64,000 nt of DNA from Mesorhabditis belari. Lineage: Eukaryota > Nematoda > Chromadorea > Rhabditida > Rhabditidae. This document shows positions 31,953-42,490 of this stretch, piece after piece (within the stretch, counting starts at the first letter, position 1; every line of letters starts with the position of its first letter). The translations under genes were made by a program, and so were the position numbers. The notes beneath the pieces were generated by a model. It saw nothing but the letters and a program-made list of their open reading frames with translations, was not told the origin of the DNA and did not search any database. The stretch spans positions 3,337,501 through 3,401,500 of the forward strand of contig CAUEEP010000737.1 of the NCBI GenBank assembly GCA_958450365.1, written 5' to 3'.

Positions 31953-34900
31953 TTATTGGTGCCATTTCTTGATATATTCTTCACAAAGATCGAGCGCTTT
32001 GTAGACTTTTTCCATGATTCGCGCCTCTTTTTCCACTTTTTCATCTTCTAAATGAGTTAAATAAAAGAAGAAAAGAGGTATTATCGATCTTTTCTTGGCT
32101 TCCCTAACCTTTAGCTACTTATTTAACCAAAGAAGACCCTCAGAAAAGAGTTTGCAAAAGAAGAATCAAAGAAGATCTTATCTGTTCTCTTTGCGCGTAA
32201 AGATTACCCGAGTTCCAACTGATAGACTTAATAAAATAAATAGCTCCAATGGATTTCCGGATCCCGAAAATCCACAGGTACAAATTTAAACCTCAATCTT
32301 TAAGGCAATCATTTAAGGCAATCATTTAAAGCAATCATTTAAGACAAAAATCCGGGCCTCGAGCTGTTCTTTGTGCGACGATCTGACATTTGGAATCGCT
32401 CACGATCTGGCCAACTTTCTCAAGTATAGGAGGAATTAGAATGATTTGAACTAGACTACTATTCTCATTTGTGACTTCAGTGGTGTTTAGAAGAGTCACA
32501 AATATCGATTTCAAAGGTTTTCACTCACCCGAACACGTCCTCAACATCAATGGAATGAATGGCACCAATAAGCCGCAAACGGAAACCGTTTCGATGGGGA
32601 AAATTCGCTCAAACGATTCGATTAACTGAATATTTTATTTAAACAGATATCAACGTTCATGAGAATTGTACCTTTTCCGACGTTTCCCATGGGATTTGTG
32701 CAGGCGAGGCTTGTTGCTTCAGCTCGTCAAAGTAGATCTCCAAATATTCGTTTCTTCTGAAAAAATTGGCTTTTTTTTTTGCTTAGATCTTTAAAATCTA
32801 TCTAATATCTTAAAAATGAACAATTTCAGAGTCTTACTTGTTGTTCGAGACCCCAGGTGCAATGCACAAAGCAAAGAGACGCGAGAGATCGGTCATCGGG
32901 TTTCCAGGATGGTTCATCTGAAGGTTTTTCTTGAAAAGTAATCTAATTTTTAGATCTAGATCTACTTCTTGATTCCCTTAACTCTTAATTTACTTCTCTT
33001 ACTTCTCTTACTTCTCTTACTTCTCTTACTTCTCTTAATTTCCTTCTCTTACTTCTCTTAAATCTTAATTTCCTTCTCTTACTTCTCTTAACTTTCTATA
33101 ACCTTTTCTCAAACCTGCCAATCGTGAAGTGCTTTTAAACGAAGCTGCTCGTCAACTCGTTCCCATAACACGTTCGCTTGTGTCAGATCTCCATGGCATA
33201 ACACCTCGATTGGACCTTGAAAATAATAAACTACAATACTTTTTCCTTCCCCCAAATCTTCTGATCCAATTTTTAAGAGAAATTCAAATAGAGAGGCTAA
33301 AGAAAAGCGTATTTATCTGTTTTTACGCAAAAATTGATTTCTTTTACGGGAAAAGGATTGAAAACACAAAAAGCTGCATGAATCTTTTGAATTCTAAGCC
33401 TAACTATCTAGGCCTTAGAATCTAGGCCTTAGAATCTAGGCCTTAGAATCTAGGCCTTAGAATCTAGGCCTTAGAATCTAGGCCTTAGAATCTAGGCCTT
33501 AGAATCTTTTCAAGTTAAAGGGTACTTATGGATTATGATTATGATCGAGCATGATACCTAAAACTCTCAATAATGATCGATCCTTTTAATCCCAGCATTA
33601 TGTCATTCGAGCATTGACAACAACAACAAAAGAAATCTCTTTTTTTTCGAACTTTATAAAAATGCCAAGAAGAAAAACAAGAAAAACTCACAAGTTTCCC
33701 TTTTCAACTCGAGAATTTTGTCCTTTTTATCATAAAGATCAGTGAATTTCTTCAACACCTCAATTTGCTCAGCCCTAGCCGGCTCCTTTTCAATAATCTT
33801 GTCCAAATTTGAGCAAACAGCCTTAACAATATTAAAATGACATTCAACTTTTTAATAAACTCACTCCAGCCTTGATGAATTGAGCGTTCAGCTTTCTCGG
33901 CACATTTTCAGGAATATCGCCGAGAAGTGTCGGGTTTTTAATTGCTAAAAGGGAAAAAATATCACCGTAAGTTTTAGATATTTAAAACGCAACTTTCGAT
34001 ATTCACCTTTTGCATGAAAATTTGCCGCAATTCTCACGATATCCAAAAACCCGGGCTCTCCAGGGGAATCGTATAGGTACTGAGCCTCGATTTGATCCAC
34101 CCACTCAAGAGCTATGTAGCCTGAAATTTCGCTTTTTCTTTTTACATACCGTAAATACTGTAATAGTACCCCACCGCCCTCGTACAGTCGCGTAGTCGCA
34201 AAAGTTTTTTTAGTATTTCATTTTTTTCAAAGCGCCCCTACTTTCAAAAAATGCGTCTTTGGTATGGAGGCGTTTTTCTCGACACTGGTTTATGCTAAAA
34301 TATTCGTTTTGATATCAAAAAATAGCCCTGAAATTCAGGGCTATTTTTTGATACCTTTGTGTGCATTATAGCTTAAACCAGTGTCAAGAAAAACTCGTTC
34401 AAAGCTAGACTACACAACACTCCGCACCGTCATTATGGGCGGTGGGGTACTATTACAGTATTTACGGTATATTAAATCATATTATATAGATTTTAAGATG
34501 ATTTTCTAATCTAGACTGAATACGGTAATCCAGCTAATCGTGACTGAATACCGTAAACTAGACTGAATACCCTAATCTAGATTGAGTACCGTAATCCAGT
34601 TAATCTAAACTGAACATCCTAATCTAGATAGAATCTCCTAATCCCCCTCATACTTTAATAGGTTTAAAATCAAATGTAAACTTGTAAACTTGTGTAAACT
34701 TGTAATGTGTAAACCTTGAAAATTTCGTGTAAAATTCAAATTTCAGCTTCGACGAACTCTTTCCAATGTTTTGCATCCGATTCTTTCTGCTATATTTGAT
34801 TTAATAAAAGTTTTTTGATTACCAAAATTGATTTAAATTGTTTATGAATATTCTTTTATAGTATTTGTTCAAGATTGAACTGCAATAACACTCACCAGCC

Positions 34901-36862
34901 GCCACCCCATCACCGGCTTTGCGTCCACAGTAAAAACGCGGAATCGTCACATCGTCGAAGTCCCATTTTTGGTGGTGAGCATAGAAATTGAGCTCATTGT
35001 TGCTGAAAAAAAGTGATATCAAAACACAAAAAAGTAAACGCAAAAGATAGATTATCGAATATGTGGATAAGATTAAGATTGTGAATAAGATTGCGGTGGA
35101 GTTGAACACATCGGCCCTTTTACGGCTTAAGGCTGGGAATCCAAGAGGTGGTCGGTGTCGGGGTTTGATCCCTTACCATGCGATCGCTCTACCAGTGAGC
35201 TACACCGACAAGTGCCTCATTACCGACAGGATAGGGTCTTACTGTGGCTTTGAAAGCTTTGAAAGTTTCAACTTTTCTTCAACTTCTCACCTAATCATCC
35301 CTCCAATATCATTCATCATTTCATTGTCCTTTTCCTCGATTTTCTTATCAAGAGTCGCACCGGTTAGTTTCTAAAAAAATTTCTTTTGTACTTACCGTAT
35401 TTCTTCGAATAGAAGACCGGGTAAAGAGTATGATCGCGTACTCCTGCGTAGCGGCCCTTTTTAAAATTTCTTTTCTGCATAAAAGCTTTCAATCAAGTGC
35501 TATAGAGCTGGAAAATGGCTCAAAAATCTGTTAGCTCATGTTTTATTTTTGAGTCATTTTTCAGCCCTATAGCACTTCATTGAAAGCTTTTATGCAGAAA
35601 AGAAATTTTAAAAAGGGCTGCTACGCAGGAGTACCCGATGATACTCTTTACCCGGTCTTCTATTCGAAGAAATACGGTATACAAACCGTTTTCCAAAAGA
35701 TTAGCTTAATAATGATATCTGGCAGATAATCGGCTATGGGAACCACGAATCCGTTTTCCGTTTTTGCAAAAACGCTTCGCAATTGTGATATATCTTTCTG
35801 GCATGTTTCCAGAAAGCAAAAAAGTTTTGGCGTGCACCAAGCGACTGTGGGAGTCGAACTTGGGACACCAAAGTGGGCTCGGTAGCCTAGCACACTATCC
35901 ATTACACCACTGAGAAAGCTGTTCAACTTTTGTGTCTAACTTGCTTCTAACTTGCTTCAAATCTGTCAGATTGATATGATCTATAGCTTAAAAAATAGAG
36001 AATCTCAAGAGCTTTCGAATCGCCTAAAGAACACTCAAAAATATCTTGAACAAGGACTGTCTTTATCTAAGGACTTGGACAAAGTCTTGGGCTCGTCAGA
36101 AGTCCGACTCGGGCTTGGCTTACTGGCCAATAGTCCCTATTTGCCTGACTTCTGGCTTGGTACGGTTTTTTTTTGATCAAGGACCAGAAGCTAGACTAAG
36201 ACGGGTCTGATCCTGAACTGATTCAGCCCAAAATGACTTTAAAATAGTCATCTGCACTATAAACTACAAAAATGACGACCTGTTACATTACAAACGCTTC
36301 TAAATTGCTTCAAATCTACCGGATTGACATGATCTATAGCTCAAAAAATCGAGAATCTCAAGAGCTTTCGAATCGACTAAAGCACACTCAAAAATATCAA
36401 TGCTATCAAAATATCAATGCTATTAACGCCTCCATAAAGAGTCCGAAATTGAGGGCAATTTTCTATGCCAGATATCTGACGATTCCTCAAAAAACGTACC
36501 TACAAAATGTACCTTCAATTCTTTCGATGTTGTCACTTTGACAACAGACTTCGATGGAAGATTCTCACTTTTTTCACCAATCCAATCAAATGTGACGAAG
36601 ACGACTTGTGAAACAAAACCCTGAAATGATTAAGATTAATGGATGAATGAATGAATGATTAAGTGCGTCAGAAAGGGTGCGTTTTGAGCTCAAAGTACGC
36701 AATGTTAATCACTCCATCACCCCATTGAAAACAGACCCCATGTGCCTCTTTGACTTCAGCTTTTCGATTGGCTCCAAATTTGGCTGTGGTTTCAAAAGCT
36801 TTCTGCATGTCATTCTCAAAGATTTCCCATGTTAATGGCTCCCATACAAATTCTGAGGCCAT
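31953..36862 (-). CDS. CHK-kinase-like (DUF1679) protein, paralogue 1
   Basis: Same family and exon order as the gene at 27376-31013. Start at 36862: MASEFVWEPLTWEIFENDMQ, then AFETTAKFGANRKAE. Exons: 36725-36862; about 36497-36621 (GFVSQVVFVTFDWIGEKS); 35291-35372 (KLTGATLDKKIEEKD); 34898-35003 (NNELNFYAHHQKWDFDD); 34018-34125 (GYIALEWVDQIEAQYLYD); 33868-33945 (NPTLLGDIPENVPRKL); 33692-33823; 33115-33217 (VLCHGDLTQANVLW ... ALHDWQ, catalytic HGD and DWQ); 32838-32918 (GNPMTDLSRLFALC); 32672-32758; 32531-32628; 31953-32062 (ALDLCEEYIKKWHQ stop). It looks intact. Introns contain a family A MITE, a family C MITE, tRNA-like sequences and two minisatellites. The tandem arrangement implies a local gene duplication. 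Confidence 0.92.
32985..33105. repeat. CTTCTCTTA microsatellite in CHK intron
   Basis: Repeats of TTACTTCTC with interruptions (TTAATTTCCTTCTC), between the HGD exon and the next. Confidence 0.85.
33405..33510. repeat. 14-bp minisatellite in CHK intron
   Basis: Seven near-exact tandem copies of AATCTAGGCCTTAG. Confidence 0.95.
34149..34467. mobile_element. MITE family A with an extra internal hairpin
   Basis: TA-flanked CCGTAAATACTGTAATAG / CTATTACAGTATTTACGG. The centre is the exact palindrome ATAGCCCTGAATTTCAGGGCTAT style hairpin seen in the other copies, here preceded by an added inverted block (GTTTTTCTCGACACTGGTTT at 34270 and its complement near 34375). Confidence 0.85.
35148..35217 (-). 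repeat. tRNA-like sequence, 59-60 nt, anticodon region deleted
   Basis: Minus strand: acceptor GTCGGTG pairs perfectly with CACCGAC and the D arm GCTC/GAGC pairs. Only about 13 nt lie between the D arm and a T-arm-like GGGATCAAACCCC, so most of the anticodon and variable arms is missing. A tRNA pseudogene. Confidence 0.55.
35395..35677. mobile_element. MITE family C, long palindrome
   Basis: TA|CCGTATTTCTTCGAATAGAAG ... CTTCTATTCGAAGAAATACGG. The arms also mirror GAGTATGATCGCGTACTCCT and TTTCTTTTCTGCATAAAAGC, so nearly the whole element is one hairpin. In an intron of the CHK-like gene. Confidence 0.9.
35843..35922 (-). repeat. tRNA-like sequence
   Basis: Minus strand: A box TGGTGTAATGG and B box AGTTCGACTCCC; the middle forms an unrelated hairpin (AGGCTACCGAGCCC). 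Probable pseudogene. Confidence 0.4.
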
Positions 36863-37310
36863 TTTTATATTTGATCTGAATAAATTGATAAAATGATTGA
36901 TAAAATGATAAAAAATTATAAAAAAGGAAAAAAAGTAAAAGAAAACCAGTTTACTATTAAATCTATTTACTATTTATCTACTACTATTTACTATTTACTA
37001 TTTACTACTATTTACTATTAAATCCCGTGCCCAGAAAACTCGAAAAAAAGAAATTTTGTAAAAGTTTAACAGAAAATTTCAAGAAAAAAGCTCTTTGAGT
37101 GTTTTTGGCACGATTACCTCTTTCTTTTTATAGTGCTCGGCGCTTTTTCGATCAATGCACTCCGATAATTGCTCTCTTTCCCCCCACAGCAAACTCTCTC
37201 TCTTTCGTGTTAGTATTTGCTGATTGCACAACAATCCGCAACACAAAGGTTCGCCTTTTTTTCTGAAAACTAAATAAACGAATTGGATAAGCGGAAATCG
37301 AAATGATATT
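36863..37310. other. Upstream region of CHK-like paralogue 1
   Basis: AT-rich with a short TATTTACTACTATTTAC microsatellite (36957-37018). No gene seen; it should carry the promoter. Confidence 0.5.
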
Positions 37311-37730
37311 TACGAAAAATCGCAGCTCGACCAAGACCTAAGAAGTACGGATATGCGCCAGCTCTCGGGACTCAGAGATCCAGTGGAAGTGATTGAGAGA
37401 AAAAGACTCAGATGGGCCGTAGCCAGAAGAACAGACGACAGATGGACGATACGGATCACAGAGTGGCTACCACGGGACCAGAAGAGGCCCATCGGAAGAC
37501 CAGCAACGAGGTGGAGCACAAGAGTGGCAGAGACGGTCAGAGAAAGGATGGCTACAGTGCAACCACCACCAGCACAAGCAAGTCGAAGACTTCGAACCAG
37601 GAACAATCAAGATAGGAAACACTGGATGACAATAGCAAGGGATAGAGAAATGTGGAAGCAGGTTGTGATCTGCGCAAATAGGAACACCTGAGTGCGAAAA
37701 CAGACTAAAAAGAAAAAATGTACGAAAAAT
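37311..37730 (+). mobile_element. 5'-truncated LINE (RTE/CR1-type 3' end)
   Basis: A 400-bp insert (37321-37720) is bounded by 10-bp direct repeats TACGAAAAAT (37311-37320, 37721-37730). The open frame reads DLRSTDMRQLSGLRDPVEVI, then RWAVARRTDDRW...WLPRDQKRPIGRPATRW and WMTIARDREMWKQVV, the conserved C-terminal tail of non-LTR retrotransposon reverse-transcriptase proteins (R-W-x-G-H-x-x-R...W.P...KR..GRP..RW). It stops at 37691 and a short A-rich tail follows. Endonuclease and polymerase domains are absent: typical 5' truncation by target-primed reverse transcription. Confidence 0.93.
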
Positions 37731-37807
37731 TTGGTGAAGTAAATGAAATGAGGACTGGAAAAATGTAGATTTTGAATAAGATATTCAAATTGATAGAATT
37801 GTTGAGA

Positions 37808-37907
37808 TTTGTGGACTTCCCAAAAGAGAAATCCGATCCAAAATTTCTCGAGAGACTCTATCTGGGTCTTGGGCTTAATACTAACCTCTAACTTGGGTAA
37901 TTAAACC
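37808..37907 (-). ncRNA. Spliced leader RNA gene, SL1 variant
   Basis: Donates a 22-nt leader to mRNA 5' ends by trans-splicing. The leader (37886-37907) matches SL1 except for a single change near its end (CCCAAGTTAGAG instead of CCCAAGTTTGAG), followed by the donor GGTTAGT. Downstream are a stem II (AGAC...GTCT), the Sm site AAATTTTGG, and a stem III GGATTTC/GGAAGTCC that is different from the other copies yet still paired. The promoter block TCTGGCACATGG lies about 40-51 bp upstream. Paired stems and the conserved promoter favour function. Confidence 0.85.
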
Positions 37908-37946
37908 GACTTTGGCGGTCTCTTTCTCGCTATCTATCTATCTGCC

Positions 37947-37958
37947 CCATGTGCCAGA
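37947..37958 (-). promoter_or_regulatory. Shared SL RNA promoter block (PSE-like)
   Basis: TCTGGCACATGG, starting 51 bp before the leader. The same block occurs at 49358-49369 and 38676-38687. Its position fits the proximal sequence element of nematode snRNA/SL RNA genes. Confidence 0.65.
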
Positions 37959-38540
37959 AGGCGCACGATTATGACTCCCCCAAAGTACATCTCCCAAACT
38001 CGCATTTCACCGCCATTTCAGCTAAAAGTTTCGAAATTCCCCAAAAGGAAACCAACTACTCCAAATCTCACATGGCTCACTTATTTGACAACGGCAAAAT
38101 AATGCTGAGAATCAATTTTCAGCACTAGGAGAATCCGTATTTCTCAAAATTTCCTCCATCATATAGTGGACGATCTCCCGTGTGGTTCCGCGTCACCGTT
38201 TCACTGAAAGTGAAGAGGTAGCTCTCTTTCAGAAAAACACTGTTTTTTGGAGGACAGTGCTTAAAACTTTCTTTCGAGTTTCCTTTGTCACATTTAACAT
38301 TTTAATTGATTCATCAATTGGCAAACAGTAGAGAATTGAGACAAGTGTGAGACTCAAAAATGGAGGACTGGAGATGGACTGGAGTCCCAGTTTGAGGACT
38401 TTCTTCAAAAGAAACCCATTTTGGTGTCAATAGAACCGTTTCACTGCAAGTGAAGTGAAGAGTTGACACATTTCTTGATAAATCACACTAAAAATGAAAT
38501 CAAGGATGAAAGCATCAACCCATTTCAAATTTTCAAGTTC

Positions 38541-38640
38541 ATTTGTGCATCCCCTAGTGGGGACGCGTTCCAAAATTTTTTCGAAACACTGTTGGAAGGT
38601 CTCGGGGTTAATGCTAACCTCAAACTTGGGTAATTAAACC
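38541..38640 (-). ncRNA. sls-1: SL1 spliced leader RNA gene
   Basis: The leader at 38619-38640 is the exact 22-nt SL1 (GGTTTAATTACCCAAG + TTTGAG), followed by donor GGTTAGC. Then come stem II (CGAGAC...GTTTCG with G-U pairs), the Sm site AAATTTTGG, and stem III GTCCCCACTAGGGGAT. Upstream sequence is nearly the same as that of the 49405 gene for over 100 bp (GTAGGGAAAAGCGGCATCTG), including the promoter block at 38676-38687. Downstream homology with 49.5-49.64 kb also exists (TCAAGAAATGTGTCAACTCT style block near 38460-38490), so a whole SL1 unit was duplicated in inverted orientation. Confidence 0.93.
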
Positions 38641-38675
38641 GAAGAACGGGGTCTCTGTCGCGCTATGTGGACGAG

Positions 38676-38687
38676 CCGTGTGCCAGA
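38676..38687 (-). promoter_or_regulatory. Shared SL RNA promoter block (PSE-like)
   Basis: TCTGGCACACGG starting 47 bp upstream of the leader; see the matching blocks at 37947 and 49358. Confidence 0.65.
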
Positions 38688-39605
38688 TGCCGCTTTTCCC
38701 TACGAGACACACGAATGGTACACACAGTCGGGTCGTCTCGCGTCTCTGCGAGGGCTGTGTCTCTGCGATCCCACCGTTTCAGATCTAGAGCTAAAAGACG
38801 GGGGTTTTGGTTTTGGTTGCTACAGATCTACCTGAAATCGAATCGTTTTATGAAATGGCAAGCTTTGCTTCCTGTTTTGAAATAAAATTAAAAAATTAAA
38901 ATGCCCCAAACTCTAGCTTTACTGTTTTAATAAAAAGATTAAAATAAAGATACAAATTTTACAAGCACATATTTTTTAACTAACCTGCAACTTGTCGATC
39001 CGATCCCCAGGTAAAATTCCAACTTATCTTTACGACGACGATTCGATTTCCACAAAGGTCTGCTGGTTTAAATCGTTGGGCTGACGGAATCGATTTTGAT
39101 TTTTCAAAATTGTTGTGACTCGTGACACGATGTTTTGCTCCCGAGGGTTTTCAGCTATGGGGAATCTGACTTTTAGGTTCATTTTTAAAAAGGGGCCGGG
39201 CTCAACGTCTAAATTGGGTTCCGCGCCTCTTCAGTGGGAAACGCGAACGAAGTGAGCTGGTTTTAAATATAACAAAATACTTGCAAGTAATTAGCCAACG
39301 GCGCAAAGCCTAAAAGCTAGTCCAATTAATCAATCATAATCATCAAAATTAGAGTCGAAATTCACTATTACTGCTAGAGAAAAAGTAACTACTTGAACTG
39401 GAAAAGTTTACAGTTTACATAGATGTGGTGGCCGTTAACTTGAGTGCACTTCGATAACCATACGACGTTGCTTTCGTTGCTCCGACGTTCGTTCCATTCG
39501 TTGCATCGGTTCCATTCGTTGCATCCGTTCCATCGGTGCTCCAACGACGTTGACCAAATCCTATTTCTAAAGAGAACATTGTTCAATGAAAACAAGCAAA
39601 AAAAC

Positions 39606-40439
39606 CTCAAGTATTTTTGACTCAAGCTGATCATCAGAGAGTTTCGTGGGGTCCGCGGTACAATTCTTTGACGGCTCGAGTTTTTCCAGAATATTCCGTA
39701 AAAACTAGAAAAAAAATTAACTAGCTAAACAAAGAAATTGTACCTAAACACTTTTTTAGAAGAAACGGAACTGGCCGGTGAAGAGAAATACAGGACAACA
39801 GTGCGATAAAGGCTAAAAGAACAACTTTTTGATTAAGTAAAATAACCAACTCTTGAAACCTTTCGTGGTGTTCGTACCACCAGCCATAGGTGTCAACATT
39901 TGCCACTAGCCGCTTTTCTTGTGTGCTTAACTGTAGATAATCACAAATCTCTGCTTAAAAAACTTTAATACGTCTTTTTCAACACGCTAAAACAACCTCG
40001 AATGTTGAGTTTTCTTGTTTCTTCTTTTTTTTGGTGTTGGTTCAACGTTCAACGTTTTCTGAAAGCACTTGGACAACTCTTAAAAGCTGTTTGGTCGATG
40101 AACACGGTACACGACTTTCCCAGCGTAATAATATTTTTGTTTTTAAGCATTCGAGTGGGTCAAATCCACCAAAATCATTATCATCCTTTTTCAGATTTTC
40201 TATTTTCTACGGCTTTAGGCTTTTCTAAAAATAAAAACATTAACACGCTGGAAAAGTTGTGTACCGTGTTCATCGACCAATCAGTTTTTAAGAGTTGCCC
40301 AAGTGCTTTCAGGAAACGTCAGAATATCCAGGATCAAAGCAAACAATCTCTTGAAGAATTTTTCGCTGACTTCTTCAAAGCCAGCATTGATTTTTGTCGT
40401 AAAAACATCACAAGCATTTGCCAGTTGAACGTCGTCAAC
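39606..40439 (-). CDS. Unrecognised helical protein, partial exon set
   Basis: Three minus-strand segments look like exons with good acceptors: from 40439 (after CAAATAG; VDDVQLANACDVFTTKINAG, then FEEVSEKFFKRLFALILDIL), 39826-39930 (after CTACAG; LSTQEKRLVANVDTYGWWYE, then HHERFQELVILLNQ) and 39606-39704 (after TTCTAG; LRNILEKLEPSKNCTADP). An N-terminal segment may lie at 40440-40530. Further exons may run to about 39.0 kb (NPREQNIVSRVTTILKNQNR). All are amphipathic-helical and charged; no family recognised. The first segment overlaps one arm of an inverted repeat, so part of the gene may have been copied. Confidence 0.35.
40050..40320. repeat. Inverted repeat, about 100-bp arms
   Basis: Left arm about 40050-40150 and right arm about 40222-40318 (reverse of each other: GTCGATGAACACGGTACACG, CTGAAAGCACTTGG). 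A third copy in right-arm orientation starts at 40757, is split by the MITE at 40827, and resumes at 41349. Confidence 0.88.
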
Positions 40440-40675
40440 CTATTTGAGTTTAGTATTAGAGTAAAGTTTAATACAACTCACCGATTGCTCATAACCTCTA
40501 GCGTCTTTAGAAGATGAATGATAGGAAATGAGGCCTCGCTTGACATCTTAATTTATCAAATTGAAAATATAGAACTAAAGTGTTTACCTTTTGGACTCGA
40601 CTCGTGGTCCATGTCTACTTTACAATATAAAACTTACAAGATCAATGTGTTGGGTAGAAGATTTTTTGGATTAGA

Positions 40676-40760
40676 GCTTCAAAAAGGATTCAAAGTGATC
40701 GAATTGCTGATTTTGAGATTTGTAGACAGGGAAATCCGTTCCAAAAGGGGAATTTTCTAA
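40676..40760 (-). pseudogene. 3' fragment of an SL-type RNA gene
   Basis: The minus strand reads CCTTTTGGAACGGATTTCCC and CTACAAATCTCAAAATCAGC, matching the Sm-site/stem III/flank region of the SL RNA at 37808-37907 (TTTTGGATCGGATTTC, CACAAATCTCAACAATTC). The leader and stems I-II are replaced by the inverted-repeat sequence. A truncated, presumably dead copy. Confidence 0.55.
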
Positions 40761-40826
40761 AAACAAAAACATTAACACGCTGGAAAAGTTGTGTACCGTG
40801 TTCATCGACCGATCAGTTTGGTAATA

Positions 40827-41346
40827 TTGGGTTGGGGAGAATGAGTCGGCGCCCAACTTTAAAGGGACTTTTTGCACACATAAAGCCTTTTTTAAACATA
40901 CGTTTGGTTTCATCAAAAGGATCCACTATTTCTCTACAAAATCACTTTTGAGAGATTCCACAAAGCTTTTCTTTCGTGGAGTTTATGAACTTCCAAAAGC
41001 AGCTGGTTAAAATGGCAAAGAGTCCGACTCATCATTTGAACAGTTTCTTTCACATAAACCTTCTTTGGTGTTTATATAAAAAAGATAGAGCACATTGAAT
41101 TACTTAAGTTGCCAAATTTGCAGGAAGATTCCACCAATGGTTTTTTCTAGATGACAGTTTGTAGTTTTTGTGAAAAAATGGCTTTTTCTTGAGCGGAGGC
41201 GCTGTTTGAATTTTCTTTTAAATGTGATTTTGTAGAGAATTAGTTAACCATTCTACTCATATCAAACGCATATTATTTGACGAAGTCGAATAGAAGTTTT
41301 AGACATTTGTTTGATTTTCGGCGCCGACTCATTCTCCCGAACCCAA
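40827..41346. mobile_element. Mariner-type MITE (TTGGGTTGGGGAG termini)
   Basis: TA-flanked inverted termini TTGGGTTGGGGAGAATGAGT / ACTCATTCTCCCGAACCCAA, extended to GGCGCC. It interrupts the third copy of the 40050-40320 repeat (left piece ends ...ATCAGTTTGGTAA, right piece starts ATTTTCCAAGTGC), so the boundaries are supported by an uninterrupted copy. 520 bp, no transposase frame. Confidence 0.92.
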
Positions 41347-41349
41347 TAA

Positions 41350-42230
41350 TTTTCCAAGTGCTTTCAGGAAACGTCGGAATATCCATCGGAATACCCAAAA
41401 TTCCTCGAAACACTTTATTTTCCACATTTTACCGCCATTTCAGCTAGAATTTTCGAAATTCTTCAAAAGGAAAAGAAATACTCGAAATTTCACAAATCTC
41501 ACTCATTTGAAAACGACAAAATGATGTTGGAAATGAATTGTTCAGCACTAGGAGAACCCCGTATTTCTCAGTTCAGAGTTCAGAGATGACTCCAGAATTT
41601 CATAAACTTTAACCTAAATTTTCTCTATTGTTTTCCTTTCATTTTCCTATTGCTTTTCTTGTTTAGTTTCATTCGTTCACTTTGGAGTTTTGTAGGGAAA
41701 GAAATGATAAGAATTGCAAAAAGGAAAAAAGAAAAGAGACTTCTGATCTGAAGGGGGAAAGTAGAAGCTACAAAAAAAAGGGGTAAAAAGAAAAGAAAAC
41801 TCACGTGATAAGCCTTTTTCCCTCGTTTCTACTCTTTCCCCATCAAGTCAGAGTGGCCAAGAACCCCTAGAAGACTAGAGAAGTTTTGATTTTAAAACCC
41901 AAACTCTTTTCATAATACTTTCTTTCATGATGCTTATTCTGAAGATGATTTCATTTTTAAATTTGTTTGTAAAAATTTCGAAGAGTTTCCCTCCAATTTT
42001 CTCTTGTCGTCTTGCGTACTTTGTGCTCTCGTTCAAACGCCTGACTCTGGTGCAATTAGTATTTTATTTTTCTTAAGGACCAAAATCTAGTTAAGAGATA
42101 AATGAGGAATTTGATAGGCTAAAAAAAAGATTTGTTTATACTTAAGTATAATAAAGAACGCCAGAAGTACAATAAAGAACACCAGAAGAGTCTAGAGAAT
42201 CATTCTAGAGAAGTCCAATCACAACCAAAG
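41350..42230. other. No gene seen; diverged duplication
   Basis: 41410-41580 resembles 37985-38150 (ACCGCCATTTCAGCTA, TTCAGCACTAGGAGAA, CGTATTTCTCA), i.e. DNA flanking the SL RNA unit. The rest is AT-rich without supported genes. Confidence 0.55.
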
Positions 42231-42231
42231 T

Positions 42232-42312
42232 GAATGAGTCCAATCACAGCCAAAGTGTTGTGCTCGAGATTGAGCGGAAAAATGTACTTGTACAACTCGA
42301 CCTGAACAATCG
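42232..42312 (-). pseudogene. Stray inverted copy of FMO exon 14
   Basis: The minus strand is nearly the same as FMO exon 14 at 48134-48206, including the upstream intron tail (CTAACGATTGTTCAG). It can be translated GRVVQVHFSAQSRA... in error, but in the correct frame reads VELYKYIFPLNLEHNTLAVI. It lies 2 kb upstream of the gene's start in opposite orientation, followed by a partly repeated TTTGGTTGTGATTGGACT. A DNA-level copy. Confidence 0.9.
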
Positions 42313-42359
42313 TTAGATATTCGTTTATTCCCAGAATATTGAGCACTTGAGCAAGTATA

Positions 42360-42490
42360 AAGAAGAATATAAAGAAGAATGTAATATATAATATAATATA
42401 ATATAAAGAATATGTATGTTATATTCTTTATATTATATTATATTCTATATTACAAAGAATATAATATACAATATAATATATAATATAATA
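42360..42490. repeat. AT-rich microsatellite
   Basis: AATATAATATAATATAAAG and related units, partly self-complementary. The mariner at 42491 inserted at its right end. Confidence 0.9.

Noticed and set aside
35148..35217. Functional tRNA with anticodon GGT
   Set aside because: Acceptor and D arm pair, but the anticodon/variable region is about 13 nt short, and GGT is not a normal eukaryotic Thr anticodon.
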